Below, one piece after another: positions 49,203-57,747 of a DNA stretch of 64,000 bases. Position numbers and translations under genes: made by a program. The stretch is from Candidatus Izemoplasma sp. Its GTDB lineage: Bacteria; Bacillota_I; Bacilli_A; Izemoplasmatales; Izemoplasmataceae. The stretch's first letter is position 1, and each line of letters begins with the position of its first letter. The stretch lies in NCBI GenBank assembly GCA_007132465.1, contig SLOP01000009.1, positions 28,838 to 92,837 of the forward strand, written 5' to 3'. Under the pieces are notes generated by a model that worked only from the letters and a program-made list of their open reading frames with translations, was not told the origin of the DNA and made no database searches.

Positions 49203-49997
49203 ATGCGCATTGGTTTTTGCCAGTACGGTCCAACCCGTGATCTAAAACACAACCTCAACACCGTCGAACGTCTGCTTGAAGGGTGTCAAGCCGACCTCGT
49301 CGTGCTGCCCGAACTTGCCTTCAGCGGGTATTACTTCAGCCACCGCCATGAGCTTGATTCAACGTATGATGACGACGCCCACCAAACCGTGCTTAGACGT
49401 CTCACAGCCCTCGCCAAACGTCACGCCATGACGTTGGTGTTTGGCACGATTGAACGCAATGATGACCAACGCCACAACACCACGTATGTGGTTGACGAAT
49501 CAGGCGTCTTGGGCACGCAACGCAAAATCACACGCACCGACAACGAAGGCGTGTTTGACCCGGGTGATCATCTTGATGTCATCGACGCCGGCGGCGTCAA
49601 ACTTGGCATCATCTCCTGCTTTGACAGCTGGTTTCCCGAAGCGGCACGCGTCCTCATGCTAAAAGGCGCGCAATTGCTATGTGTCCCTGCCAACTTCGGC
49701 GGCCCCTGGACCAAAGACGTCGTGAAAGTTCGCGCCCTTGAAAATGGCGTGCACGCTGTGCTTGCCAATCGCATTGGCACCGAAATCATTGAGGGGGACG
49801 CCGCGGAATTTCGAGGTGAAAGCCTCGTGGTCAACGCCGATGGCAATGTGTTGATTGAAGCAAGCCGGGAGTCGACGCTTATGAGCGTCGACGTAGACCT
49901 GTCGAAAAACCCTAAATCATCAAATGTAATCTGTCGTGATCTGTTCGGTGAACGCGCGAAATTTTCACGGTATGTGACCTATCGCACCGATACGTAA
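49203..49997 (+). CDS. Carbon-nitrogen hydrolase (nitrilase superfamily amidase)
   Basis: Cytosolic amidohydrolase of 264 residues. The catalytic triad is visible: Glu in VVLPELAFSGYYF, Lys in TQRKITRTDNEG and Cys in GIISCFDSWFPEAARVL. PANFGGPW and RIGTE fit the family. Related omega-amidases and carbamoylases act on small amides; the substrate is undetermined. The start is ATG 49203 following AAAAGGGTG; the longer frame would start above the promoter. Monocistronic. Confidence 0.92.
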   Translation: MRIGFCQYGPTRDLKHNLNTVERLLEGCQADLVVLPELAFSGYYFSHRHELDSTYDDDAHQTVLRRLTALAKRHAMTLVFGTIERNDDQRHNTTYVVDESGVLGTQRKITRTDNEGVFDPGDHLDVIDAGGVKLGIISCFDSWFPEAARVLMLKGAQLLCVPANFGGPWTKDVVKVRALENGVHAVLANRIGTEIIEGDAAEFRGESLVVNADGNVLIEASRESTLMSVDVDLSKNPKSSNVICRDLFGERAKFSRYVTYRTDT

Positions 49998-49998
49998 G

Positions 49999-50028
49999 AC
50001 GGCTTGATGATTGTCAAGCCGTTTTTTT
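49999..50028 (+). terminator. Rho-independent terminator of the amidase gene
   Basis: ACGGCTTGA-TGATTG-TCAAGCCGT followed by seven Ts. It ends at the converging ABC gene. Confidence 0.9.
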
Positions 50029-51778
50029 ATGTGATGTCATCGTCGCTTTCTGTGAGGGTTTGTTGGGTGCGGTACAGTTTGGCATAAAGCGATGTATCAT
50101 CGTCCAGTAACGAACCGTGGGTGCCTTCTTCAACCACGTGACCAGCTTTGACAACGAGCACCTGATCGGCGTGCTCAATCGTTGAAAGCCGGTGGGCAAT
50201 GACCATCACAGTTTTCGTTTTCATTAGATGCAAAAGGGCGCGTTGCACGAGCGCTTCGGACTCGGTGTCCAATGCACTGGTCGCTTCATCAAGCAACAAA
50301 ATCGGTGCGTCTTTAAGGATGGCACGAGCGATGGCGATGCGTTGGCGTTGCCCGCCCGATACGTTGGTTCCTTGTTCACCGACGATGGTGTCATAGCCTT
50401 GGTCGAAGCTCGTGATGAACGCGTGGGCTCCAGCGGCTTTGGCCGCTTCGACGATGGCGGTTTCATCGGCTGCGGGATTGCCATAGGCGATGTTCTCACG
50501 AATCGTTGTGTTGAATACATGGGCGTCTTGTGGCACGTAGGCAATCTTGTCTCGCAGTGTCTCAATTGGTGTGCCAGCGGTTGGGACACCGTCAATGGCC
50601 AGACGACCTTGTTGGGGGGCAAAAAACTGCAAAATCAGTTTGAACACGGTCGTTTTACCTCCCCCTGATGGTCCCACGAGGGCCACGCTACGGTTTTTCT
50701 GGACACGGAATGTCATGCGATCAAGCACCTTGTCCTCGGCGTACGCAAACGACACGTCCTCAAACGCCACGGCGGTGTCGGACGAGGTCGATAGCGTAGA
50801 GCCTTCATAGGTTAGCGGTTCCTCGTCTTCATCCAACAACTCGAAAACGCGATCGCCTGCGGCAAGCGATGATTGTAAGTTCGTGACGAAACGCCCTAAC
50901 ATCTCAACAAACTCAAGCACGCTGTTTTGCAGTTGCGTGACGGCCACAATGACGCCTAAGGTAATCAGGCCTTCAAGCACGAAGAATCCTCCAAGCAAGG
51001 TAATGCCCGCAAAGCTCATCGACCATACAAGGGTGTTGAAGCCTTCGATGGTGGCTTGACGTTTCACGCGTGTCTGTGAGGCCTCCAGCGTGCTTTGGTT
51101 GGCTTTCATGAACGTCTTCATGACAAGTTTTTGCAAATTAAACACACGGATAACGCTGACGCCCGCAAGCACGTTCGATAATTTAGTGTTGACGCCGGCT
51201 AGACGTGCTTGCACGGTGGTGCTGATGCGTCTTAGCCTTTTGGCATAAACGGTGTTGACAATCAACGTAATCAGCGCTGCAAGCACCGCCACAAGCGCAA
51301 GACGCCATTCAATGATAAACATGACGATGCCGGCCCCTAAACCTGTTAGCGCATTGACCGCAAAGGTAATCATGTGTTGTGCGTAGGCTTGTTCGGCTTC
51401 GGCGATGTCGTTGGTCGCAATCGACGAAAGTTCAGCACTATGACGGCGGTGATGCGTTGCAATTGGTAGCCGAGACAACTGATTATAGACGCGCTTTCGT
51501 AAAACCCCGGTCGTGTGAATGGCGGCCTTGGCTGCCATGTATGAGAAAAAAGGAATCAAGACAATCGCGCTCACAATCACAACCATGTAACGAATGAGTG
51601 GCGTCCAAATGGTATCGAACTGTCGGACCTGCAGCGCATCAAAGAGCGTCAAAAACATCAGCGAAACGACGATTTGAAAGGCTAGCAGAAGCACCGCCAT
51701 GCCGGCAATGCCGGTGATGTACATGCGTTTTTTCCCCTTCATGTGAGAGAGCAAACGTCTAAGCGTGCGCGGTTTCAT
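50027..51778 (-). CDS. ABC exporter half-transporter, subunit 2
   Basis: Type IV (MsbA/LmrA-like) half-transporter of 583 residues: six membrane helices in the first 310 residues, then the nucleotide-binding domain. Walker A is GPSGGGKTT, the signature VSGGQRQR and Walker B ILLLDEATSALD; the His-loop is VIAHRLST. The catalytic Glu is present. The start is ATG 51778 after AAGGGGAG, overlapping the first subunit by 20 bases; this strongly suggests a heterodimer. Substrates may be drugs, lipids or peptides. Confidence 0.9.
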   Translation of the reverse strand: MKPRTLRRLLSHMKGKKRMYITGIAGMAVLLLAFQIVVSLMFLTLFDALQVRQFDTIWTPLIRYMVVIVSAIVLIPFFSYMAAKAAIHTTGVLRKRVYNQLSRLPIATHHRRHSAELSSIATNDIAEAEQAYAQHMITFAVNALTGLGAGIVMFIIEWRLALVAVLAALITLIVNTVYAKRLRRISTTVQARLAGVNTKLSNVLAGVSVIRVFNLQKLVMKTFMKANQSTLEASQTRVKRQATIEGFNTLVWSMSFAGITLLGGFFVLEGLITLGVIVAVTQLQNSVLEFVEMLGRFVTNLQSSLAAGDRVFELLDEDEEPLTYEGSTLSTSSDTAVAFEDVSFAYAEDKVLDRMTFRVQKNRSVALVGPSGGGKTTVFKLILQFFAPQQGRLAIDGVPTAGTPIETLRDKIAYVPQDAHVFNTTIRENIAYGNPAADETAIVEAAKAAGAHAFITSFDQGYDTIVGEQGTNVSGGQRQRIAIARAILKDAPILLLDEATSALDTESEALVQRALLHLMKTKTVMVIAHRLSTIEHADQVLVVKAGHVVEEGTHGSLLDDDTSLYAKLYRTQQTLTESDDDIT

Positions 51779-53513
51779 AGAGCGTCTCCCCTTCCTCGGC
51801 GGTTTGTTTGCGGTACAGCTTCGCGTATAGACCCTCACGCGCCAGCAAGGTTTCGTGGTCGCCTGATTCGACGATGCGACCCTTGGCAATGACATGGATG
51901 ACATCGGCATCGCGCACCGTCGATAGACGATGGGCGATGACGACGGCAGTTTTTCCTTTCATCGCCCGCGTCATGGCCGCTTGCACGAGCGCTTCCGATT
52001 CGGTATCAAGCGCGCTCGTCGCTTCATCCAGCAACATGATTTCGGCGTCTTTCACCATCGCCCGTGCGATCGAAAGACGTTGTTTTTGACCACCACTCAA
52101 GGTATTACCCATCTCACCAATCGGCGTGTCATACCCTTGTTCGAACCCCTGAATGAACGCATCCGCGTTCGCCTGTTTTGCGATGCGTTCAATCCTGTCA
52201 TCGTTGGCACTCATGTCGCCATGACGGATGTTTTCTTTGACGCTTTCGGGAAACAAATACGTGTCTTGACTGACCAAGGATAGTTGTTTACGCAAAGCCC
52301 TCAACGACCAATCGCGAATGTCGTACCCACCGATTAAGATGTCGCCTTCGTACGTGTCATAATAGCCGAGCAGCAGTTTCATGACAGTGCTTTTTCCACC
52401 GCCCGAAGGACCGACAAACGCCACGGTCTGTCCGCGTTCCACTTCGAGGCTTAGGGTGTTGATGGCTGGCTTTGTGTCATCCGGGTAGGTGAAGGACACG
52501 TTGTGAAACGCAATCGCCGGCGCCCCGGATTTCATCGTGTAAACTTGTCCGTCGTGACGTTCCGCGGGTTCATCAAGCAACGCAAAAACACGTTCCGCGG
52601 CGGCTAAATCGCGTTTCGCTTCACCGAGCAACACCGACATTTGGCTGAGCGGAAAAGTTAAAAAATTCAGCAGATTAATAAACGCCAGCAACGCGCCGAT
52701 ACTCATCTGACCTTGGTGCACGAAATACCCGCCGAGAAGAAACGTCGTGATGTAAGGAAGAATGGAAAAAGCAATCGAAAACGATTCCAGCATGGCTCGT
52801 CGTTTCGCGACGACACGGCCGCTTTGTACGCTTTGGTCGACCGACACATCGTTTTTTTGTGTCAGCATGTCGGTCAAGTTGTACGCTTTGACCACTTCGA
52901 CGCCTTTGACGGTGTCAATCGTGATGGCGTTAACGTCGGCGAGTTTCGCCTGCATTTTTTTGCTGGCTTTGGCCATCGGTTTCATCATCAAGCCCGAACC
53001 GATCACGAGAATCGGTGTCAGCACCAACGACACCAGCGTTAACTGCCAACTAAACATCAGCAATAATGCCAACGCCAGCACCCCCATGATGGGAATCTCA
53101 ATCAATCGCGGCAACGTCATCGATGTGTAGTTACGCACACGGTTGATGTCGTTGGTGGCGCGAGAAAGAACATCTCCCGAGCGGTACCTTTGCAAGCGTG
53201 CGTAATCCATCACCGCGGTTTTTTCTGCCACCGCCTCACGCAGTCGTGCGACCCCGCTCTCCGTGTAACTGCCAAGCAAACGGCGTCGTGTGTAAGATAA
53301 CCCAAAATTAAGCACCAACAACACACCCGACGCATAAAAGACCGTAAAAAAAACCTCGCGCTGACCCTCCACCGCGGCGTCAATCAACACGCGAATCAAA
53401 TAACTAAACCCTACCGTCAACACCGAAAACACCATGTTAGCAACAAGGCCCAAGGCTAAGATTTTTTGTCTAGGAAACGCCTTCAACAATCGAAAAAACA
53501 TGCTCTTTTTCAT
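51759..53513 (-). CDS. ABC exporter half-transporter, subunit 1
   Basis: Half-transporter of 584 residues with six membrane helices and a nucleotide-binding domain: Walker A GPSGGGKST, signature LSGGQKQR, Walker B IMLLDEATSALD, switch VIAHRLST. Both subunits keep a consensus Glu after Walker B, so neither ATP site is obviously degenerate. The start is placed at ATG 53513 (MKKSMFFRLL). The best AGGAGG lies about 27 bases upstream and adjacent to a GTG, so the exact start (up to 53549) is uncertain. Confidence 0.88.
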   Translation of the reverse strand: MKKSMFFRLLKAFPRQKILALGLVANMVFSVLTVGFSYLIRVLIDAAVEGQREVFFTVFYASGVLLVLNFGLSYTRRRLLGSYTESGVARLREAVAEKTAVMDYARLQRYRSGDVLSRATNDINRVRNYTSMTLPRLIEIPIMGVLALALLLMFSWQLTLVSLVLTPILVIGSGLMMKPMAKASKKMQAKLADVNAITIDTVKGVEVVKAYNLTDMLTQKNDVSVDQSVQSGRVVAKRRAMLESFSIAFSILPYITTFLLGGYFVHQGQMSIGALLAFINLLNFLTFPLSQMSVLLGEAKRDLAAAERVFALLDEPAERHDGQVYTMKSGAPAIAFHNVSFTYPDDTKPAINTLSLEVERGQTVAFVGPSGGGKSTVMKLLLGYYDTYEGDILIGGYDIRDWSLRALRKQLSLVSQDTYLFPESVKENIRHGDMSANDDRIERIAKQANADAFIQGFEQGYDTPIGEMGNTLSGGQKQRLSIARAMVKDAEIMLLDEATSALDTESEALVQAAMTRAMKGKTAVVIAHRLSTVRDADVIHVIAKGRIVESGDHETLLAREGLYAKLYRKQTAEEGETLYETAHA

Positions 53514-53545
53514 CGTTTGTGTGACGCGACGATGCGCCACCCTCC

Positions 53546-54081
53546 TCACTTACTTTCAGATATTGGTTCAGCGTGATGCGCGAGATAAGCTTCACGTGTC
53601 AGTCGGTATCGCCGTGACTCAAAGGTCTTCCTCAACAGTCTAGCCTGATGAGATTCGGTTGTGTTATACCGAAATCCCATTTTTTCTGCCACGCCTTGTG
53701 ACGCGTCGTTTTCCACGAAATGTCCACAGATCAAATAGTCCAAACGCATGGTTGATGACACGCAACACCGCCTCGGTCATGTAACCTTGGTTCCAGTGTG
53801 TTTTGGCCAGCACATAACCGATTTGTTGGCCTGCTGCGTCGTCCGCGCGGTCGTGAAGGCCTAGCGATTCAATGACGCGTTGCGTCGTTTTATCGACGAT
53901 GGCGTAAACATCGTTGTTTTGGATGACCTGTTCCAGCACCGCTTGGGTTGCTTCTTTCGTCTGATGATGTGGCCACCCTGCCTGTTCACCGACGCAAGGT
54001 TCCTTGGCGTATGCGTGAAAATCGTCAAGCTCTCACACGAAACAACCGAAGACGCAAACGTGTCGTTTCTAACGTGTCCAT
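53546..54081 (-). pseudogene. RimJ/RimL-like GNAT acetyltransferase with at least two frameshifts
   Basis: A GNAT gene can be pieced together from three frames. It starts at ATG 54081 after AGGAGG (DTLETTRLRLRLFR), shifts near 54030 into DDFHAYAKEPCVGEQAGWPHH and QAVLEQVIQNNDVYAIVDK...QQIGYVLAKTHWNQGYMTEAVLRVINHAFG, and shifts again near 53745 into LDYLICGHFVENDASQGVAEKMGFRY, ending at 53546. All three pieces match family order. The second lesion is compatible with loss of one copy of a 5-base direct repeat (TTGGA). It is therefore a likely pseudogene rather than a sequencing slip. Confidence 0.82.
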
Positions 54082-54193
54082 GCCTACCTCCTATAGTATA
54101 TCTCATCGCCATCTTTTCATACCGCTTTCAGTCTATCACGAATGCTCCACAAAGGTCAGTAAACAAAACATCTTGCGTTCGCATTCATGTCAT

Positions 54194-54862
54194 TCATTTT
54201 TTAACCAGCACCAAAACCCTGTTTTCACCGCGCCCTTCACCGAGGCTAATCGTCTGATCTTCCGTGATGAGGAAGCGTTCGGCCACGCGTGCCTTCCAGG
54301 TATGCGTAGGTAAATTATACAAATACAGCCCTGAGGATTCTTGATAGAAATCATCATCAAGTTGTGTCGCTTGACGCGTTTTTAATTCCGCCGCATCCAC
54401 ATACTCATTTAAGCGCACAAACAGTTTGCCGCCGGGTTTAAGCACTCGCGATGCCTCATTCACGACTCGCCAAGCATCATTGGGCCACACATTATCGAGC
54501 ACGTTCGAGGCGATAAATACATCGTAGTTCGCCGTCTTTCGACTCGCCAACATCGCGACATCACCGGTGGTGAAGCGGCCGTTTTCTAGTCCGTAATGCG
54601 CAAACAAACGCGTGGCCAGCGCCACCGCTTCATCGCTCAACTCGATGCCTTCATAGGTGCCGGAAAAACGCGTCGCCAACATCAAAAGCAACACACCGCT
54701 GCCAAACCCAAAATCAAGCGCCTTCATTTTCGGTTTCCCGAGCGAAAGAATTGTGTTGTCGAGGGCTACAATGCCCGTCTCAACCACGTCAGGATAGGGT
54801 CGATTAAAATGGGCGAACACGTTATCCCAATACGCTTTGGTCTCTTCGTATGCGTTGTTCAT
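54194..54862 (-). CDS. Class I SAM-dependent methyltransferase
   Basis: Cytosolic methyltransferase of 222 residues. The SAM-binding motif I is MKALDFGFGSGVLLLMLA (about 44-61). Motif II acidic residue is in YEGIELSDEA. DVFIASNVLDNVW and VLKPGGKLFVRLNEYV match motifs IV and VI. Substrate unknown. The start is ATG 54862, six bases after GGAGG. The longer frame, up to 55075, reads through the tRNA gene antisense product and is spurious. Confidence 0.9.
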   Translation of the reverse strand: MNNAYEETKAYWDNVFAHFNRPYPDVVETGIVALDNTILSLGKPKMKALDFGFGSGVLLLMLATRFSGTYEGIELSDEAVALATRLFAHYGLENGRFTTGDVAMLASRKTANYDVFIASNVLDNVWPNDAWRVVNEASRVLKPGGKLFVRLNEYVDAAELKTRQATQLDDDFYQESSGLYLYNLPTHTWKARVAERFLITEDQTISLGEGRGENRVLVLVKK

Positions 54863-54889
54863 CGTCATCCTCCATTCGGTCTCAACTCC

Positions 54890-54898
54890 ATTATACCA
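54890..54898 (-). promoter_or_regulatory. Extended -10 promoter of the methyltransferase gene
   Basis: Minus strand TGGTATAAT, directly after the tRNA terminator and 28 bases before the start codon. Confidence 0.65.
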
Positions 54899-54899
54899 A

Positions 54900-54923
54900 A
54901 AGAAAACCGGACATCGTCCGGTT
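54900..54923 (-). terminator. Rho-independent terminator of the tRNA gene
   Basis: Minus strand AACCGGAC-GAT-GTCCGGTT followed by TTCTTTT, 11 bases after the tRNA CCA end. Confidence 0.88.
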
Positions 54924-54933
54924 ATTAGAGTGG

Positions 54934-55009
54934 TGGTGCCGAAAACAGGATTCGAACCTGCGACCTGCTGATTACGAGACAGCTGCTCTACCGACTGAGC
55001 TATTTCGGC
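54934..55009 (-). tRNA. tRNA-Thr(CGT)
   Basis: Seventy-six bases with encoded CCA. The acceptor stem GCCGAAA pairs fully with TTTCGGC. The D arm is GCTC-AGTCGGTA-GAGC, the anticodon loop CTCGTAA gives anticodon CGT, and the T loop is TTCGAAT. The anticodon arm GCTGT/TCAGC has a T-T mismatch at the pair closing the loop (31-39). Read on the minus strand; a promoter and terminator flank it. Confidence 0.95.
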
Positions 55010-55036
55010 ATCGACGTGGCTGTTTGACGCATGATT

Positions 55037-55066
55037 ATTGTACACTAAGGTCACCTTTTTTTTCAA
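55037..55066 (-). promoter_or_regulatory. Promoter of tRNA-Thr
   Basis: Minus strand: TTGAAA (55066-55061), 18-base spacer, TACAAT (55042-55037), 28 bases upstream of the tRNA. Confidence 0.75.
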
Positions 55067-55082
55067 GCGGTACACCGCAAAT

Positions 55083-55130
55083 CATCGCCTGCGATTAAAA
55101 CACAATATGGGTAACCCTAACCAGGCGATG
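55083..55130. other. Nine-bp inverted repeat with 30-base loop
   Basis: CATCGCCTG (55083-55091) and CAGGCGATG (55122-55130) are perfect inverted copies immediately after the small membrane protein gene. No T run follows, so its role is unclear. Confidence 0.4.
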
Positions 55131-55131
55131 G

Positions 55132-55359
55132 TCACAGATACTTGATGTGGCGAAAGGCAAAAAACAACCCGCTCGTCAACACACCAAACGCAAGCAGCAT
55201 CAGTGCCACCTTGTGATCGCCGATGAACGCAAACCACACAAACGCAAACAGCATGCTGATGATTGACATGACGTACACAAAGTAATCAAACACCTGGTGA
55301 CGATAACTGAGCCAAGCGGTGATGCTGCCTAACACCCCAACCACCACGATGGTTTCCAT
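55132..55359 (-). CDS. Small membrane protein of unknown function
   Basis: Protein of 75 residues with three hydrophobic segments (about 3-20, 25-47, 50-70) and a basic C-terminus. AAGGAG ends nine bases before the ATG, supporting translation. No family is recognised. It stands alone between tRNA-Thr and ogt. Confidence 0.65.
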   Translation of the reverse strand: METIVVVGVLGSITAWLSYRHQVFDYFVYVMSIISMLFAFVWFAFIGDHKVALMLLAFGVLTSGLFFAFRHIKYL

Positions 55360-55431
55360 GGCGTCATCTCCTTGCTTGCACGGTGTGTGCGCGATACCTT
55401 ATCGTATCACAAAAACACAACCCTGCCCAGC

Positions 55432-55938
55432 CTATTTTTTCCGCTTCTGCCATGAACCATGGGCTTCGTGGTCTAACAAAGCACGTTTTCGTCCAGCTGA
55501 ATCCTTACCGGAATACCCACCCAGTACCCCATCGCTTCGCACCACGCGATGACACGGCACCACCAACGCCACAGGGTTCGCTTTGCATGCTTGGCCGACC
55601 GCCCGAACGGCGCGTGGCTTGCCAATCGCTCGTGCCACATCTTGATAGGTGCGCGTCTGGCCATAAGGAATCGTGGCGATGGCATCCCACACGGTACGTT
55701 GAAAGAGCGTGCCCTTTTGCGTGTTGACCCGCAGCGAAAGCAGGTGTCCTCGCAGGGTGTAGTCTTGGAGTGCTTCCTTTATCTTGTTTACGCATGGGTG
55801 CGCATCGGTGTCAATCAGTTCATCAGAAAATTTCAGTTCAATCAAGGCTCCCGCTTCCAGTGTGAAGACCACACGTCCAAAAGGCAACGTGACAGCCCCA
55901 CGCAATCGCGATGGGTGTATCGGTTTTTCATGTGTCAT
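55432..55938 (-). CDS. ogt: Methylated-DNA--protein-cysteine S-methyltransferase
   Basis: Suicide DNA-repair enzyme removing alkyl groups from O6-alkylguanine, 168 residues. The active-site motif VPCHRVV is present (Cys at about residue 133), followed by GGYSGKDSAGRKRALLDHE. The HTH segment TYQDVARAIGKPRAVRAVGQACKANP precedes it. The start is ATG 55938, seven bases after GGAGG; ATG 55944 is too close to that site. Confidence 0.93.
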   Translation of the reverse strand: MTHEKPIHPSRLRGAVTLPFGRVVFTLEAGALIELKFSDELIDTDAHPCVNKIKEALQDYTLRGHLLSLRVNTQKGTLFQRTVWDAIATIPYGQTRTYQDVARAIGKPRAVRAVGQACKANPVALVVPCHRVVRSDGVLGGYSGKDSAGRKRALLDHEAHGSWQKRKK

Positions 55939-55966
55939 TGACATTCCTCCACCCTCACCTAAGTTA

Positions 55967-55993
55967 CAAGGCACTGCAGCCCGCAGTGCCTTG
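55967..55993. terminator. Strong hairpin between ogt and the transhydrogenase operon
   Basis: CAAGGCACTGC-AGCCC-GCAGTGCCTTG, an 11-bp perfect stem, lies six bases after the pntB stop on the minus strand. There is no T run, so it is termination-like or an mRNA-stabilising hairpin. Confidence 0.55.
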
Positions 55994-55999
55994 TGTCGT

Positions 56000-57454
56000 T
56001 TAGAGCTCTTTATAAGCTTTTACAAGATCTTCCACGGCCTTCTTGCCGTCACCAAAATACATCAAGGTGTTGTCGTTGGCAAAGAGCGGGTTGGGAATGC
56101 CTGCAAAACCCGGACTTAGTGAGCGTTTAATGACGACACACGTGCGTGCTTTATCGACATCCAAAATCGGCATGCCGGCAATTTCTGAGTCCTTTTCGCG
56201 GGCAAGCGGGTTAACGACGTCGTTCGCACCAAGCACAATCGCCACGTCGGTATGTGGAAAGCTCGGGTTGACGCTGTCAAGGTCAAGCAGTTTTTCGTAC
56301 GGAATGTTTTCCTCTGCAAGCAATACGTTCATGTGGCCGGGCATCCGTCCAGCGACGGGATGCACACCGAACACGACGTCAACCCCGCGCGCTTCAAGCG
56401 CTTCGGTGAGTTGCCGAACCGGCGTCGCTGCCCGCGCAACCGCCATGCCGTATCCCGGCACGATGACCACGCGCTGCGCAGAATCTAAAATCATCGCCAC
56501 TTCGTCGGCTGACGTCGCGGTAACCTTGCCTTCATAGATATCGTCTTGTGTTTTCGATGTTGGCGTGCCGCCAAACCCACCAAAGAGCACATTGGTGAGC
56601 GAGCGATTCATTGCCTTACACATGATGGAGGTTAAGATGATTCCCGAAGCCCCCACCAGCGACCCAGCGATGATGAGCACGATGTTGCCGAGCACAAACC
56701 CAGTCGAGGCAGCCGCTAAGCCCGAATACGAGTTCAACAGAGAAATGACCACTGGCATGTCAGCGCCGCCGATGCCGATGACAAGCAGCACCCCAAGCAC
56801 CAAGCCGCCGGCGACAATTAACCAATACCAATGCGCCGCATCGGCTGACACCACGAGCACACCAGACAACACAATCAAGCCCACCAGCAGCAATCCCTTA
56901 ACCGCCAAATCGCCAGGGAACGTCACGGGTTTATCAGGAACGATGGCGAGTCCTTGGAGTTTTCCGTAGGCGATGAAACTGCCGGAGAACGTGATGGCCC
57001 CAATTGAACCAGACAGCGCCGTGGCGACAAGGGCAGGTGTTTCAAGCACTTCAGCACCGCCAATCGCAAGCACGTAAAACACGCCCGCAACCAAGAGCGA
57101 TGCGCCACCGCCTAACCCGTTAAACACAGCCACCATTTGCGGCATACCCGTCATTTTCACACCGAGCGCCGAGGTCAATCCGACACCGGCCCCAAGCACC
57201 AAGGCAATCACGATGATGTACCAGTAATCGAAACGGCTTTCAATTAGCTCAGCTTGAACGTTGATGACAAAACCAAAATCGATAAAAGCCGTAAGCACCG
57301 CAATCAACATGCCGCTGGCACCAAGCAAGTTGCCGCGTGGGGCGGTTTTTGGCTTCGCAAGATTTTTGATGCCGAGGATGAAGAAAATCGCACTTGTCAA
57401 GTACAAAAGCGCCACCACGACATCTTTTACGTTATTGAGGATCTCGTAATTCAT
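56000..57454 (-). CDS. pntB: Proton-translocating NAD(P) transhydrogenase, subunit beta
   Basis: Membrane subunit of 484 residues: about nine helices (domain II) in the first 280, then the NADP(H)-binding domain III. The latter shows [43 protein letters not shown]-like [46 protein letters not shown] and [18 protein letters not shown]. It transfers hydride from NADH to NADP+ using the proton gradient. It overlaps the membrane subunit gene by four bases. Confidence 0.95.
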   Translation of the reverse strand: [484 protein letters not shown]

Positions 57455-57747
57455 GAGCGTCTCCCCCTAAACTTAGAGAGCATTCGATGGCTGACGACAA
57501 AGCCGCCCACCACGTTGATGGTAGCAAAAAAGAGCGCCACGCCACCAAGCAAAAAGGGCACAATGCCGACATCGGCCACGGCCAACCCCGTCAAAAGCAC
57601 GCCGATAGCGCCGACGATGGTGATGCCTGAAATCGCATTGGATCCAGACATGAGCGGCGTATGCAACGTCGCCGGCACCTTCGTAATCAGTTCAAATCCT
57701 AAAAACACACTCATCGCAAAAATTGTTATCAAGTAAATGATTGTCAT
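57451..57747 (-). CDS. pntAB: NAD(P) transhydrogenase, alpha2 membrane subunit
   Basis: Membrane protein of 98 residues with three helices, the separate domain II part of the alpha chain. GFELITKVPATLHTPLMSGSNAISGITIVGA is the family landmark. The start is ATG 57747 after GGAGG, overlapping pntAA as ATGA. The three-gene arrangement (alpha1, alpha2, beta) is common outside the enterobacteria. Confidence 0.93.
   Translation of the reverse strand: MTIIYLITIFAMSVFLGFELITKVPATLHTPLMSGSNAISGITIVGAIGVLLTGLAVADVGIVPFLLGGVALFFATINVVGGFVVSHRMLSKFRGRRS

Noticed and set aside
50027..53513. A degenerate ATP site in the ABC heterodimer
   Set aside because: Walker A, signature and the Glu after Walker B are all intact in both subunits.
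54863..55075. N-terminal extension of the methyltransferase containing an EIAQSVEQLSRNQQVAGSNPVF peptide
   Set aside because: It is the translated tRNA-Thr gene in the same direction; the true start follows GGAGG at 54862.
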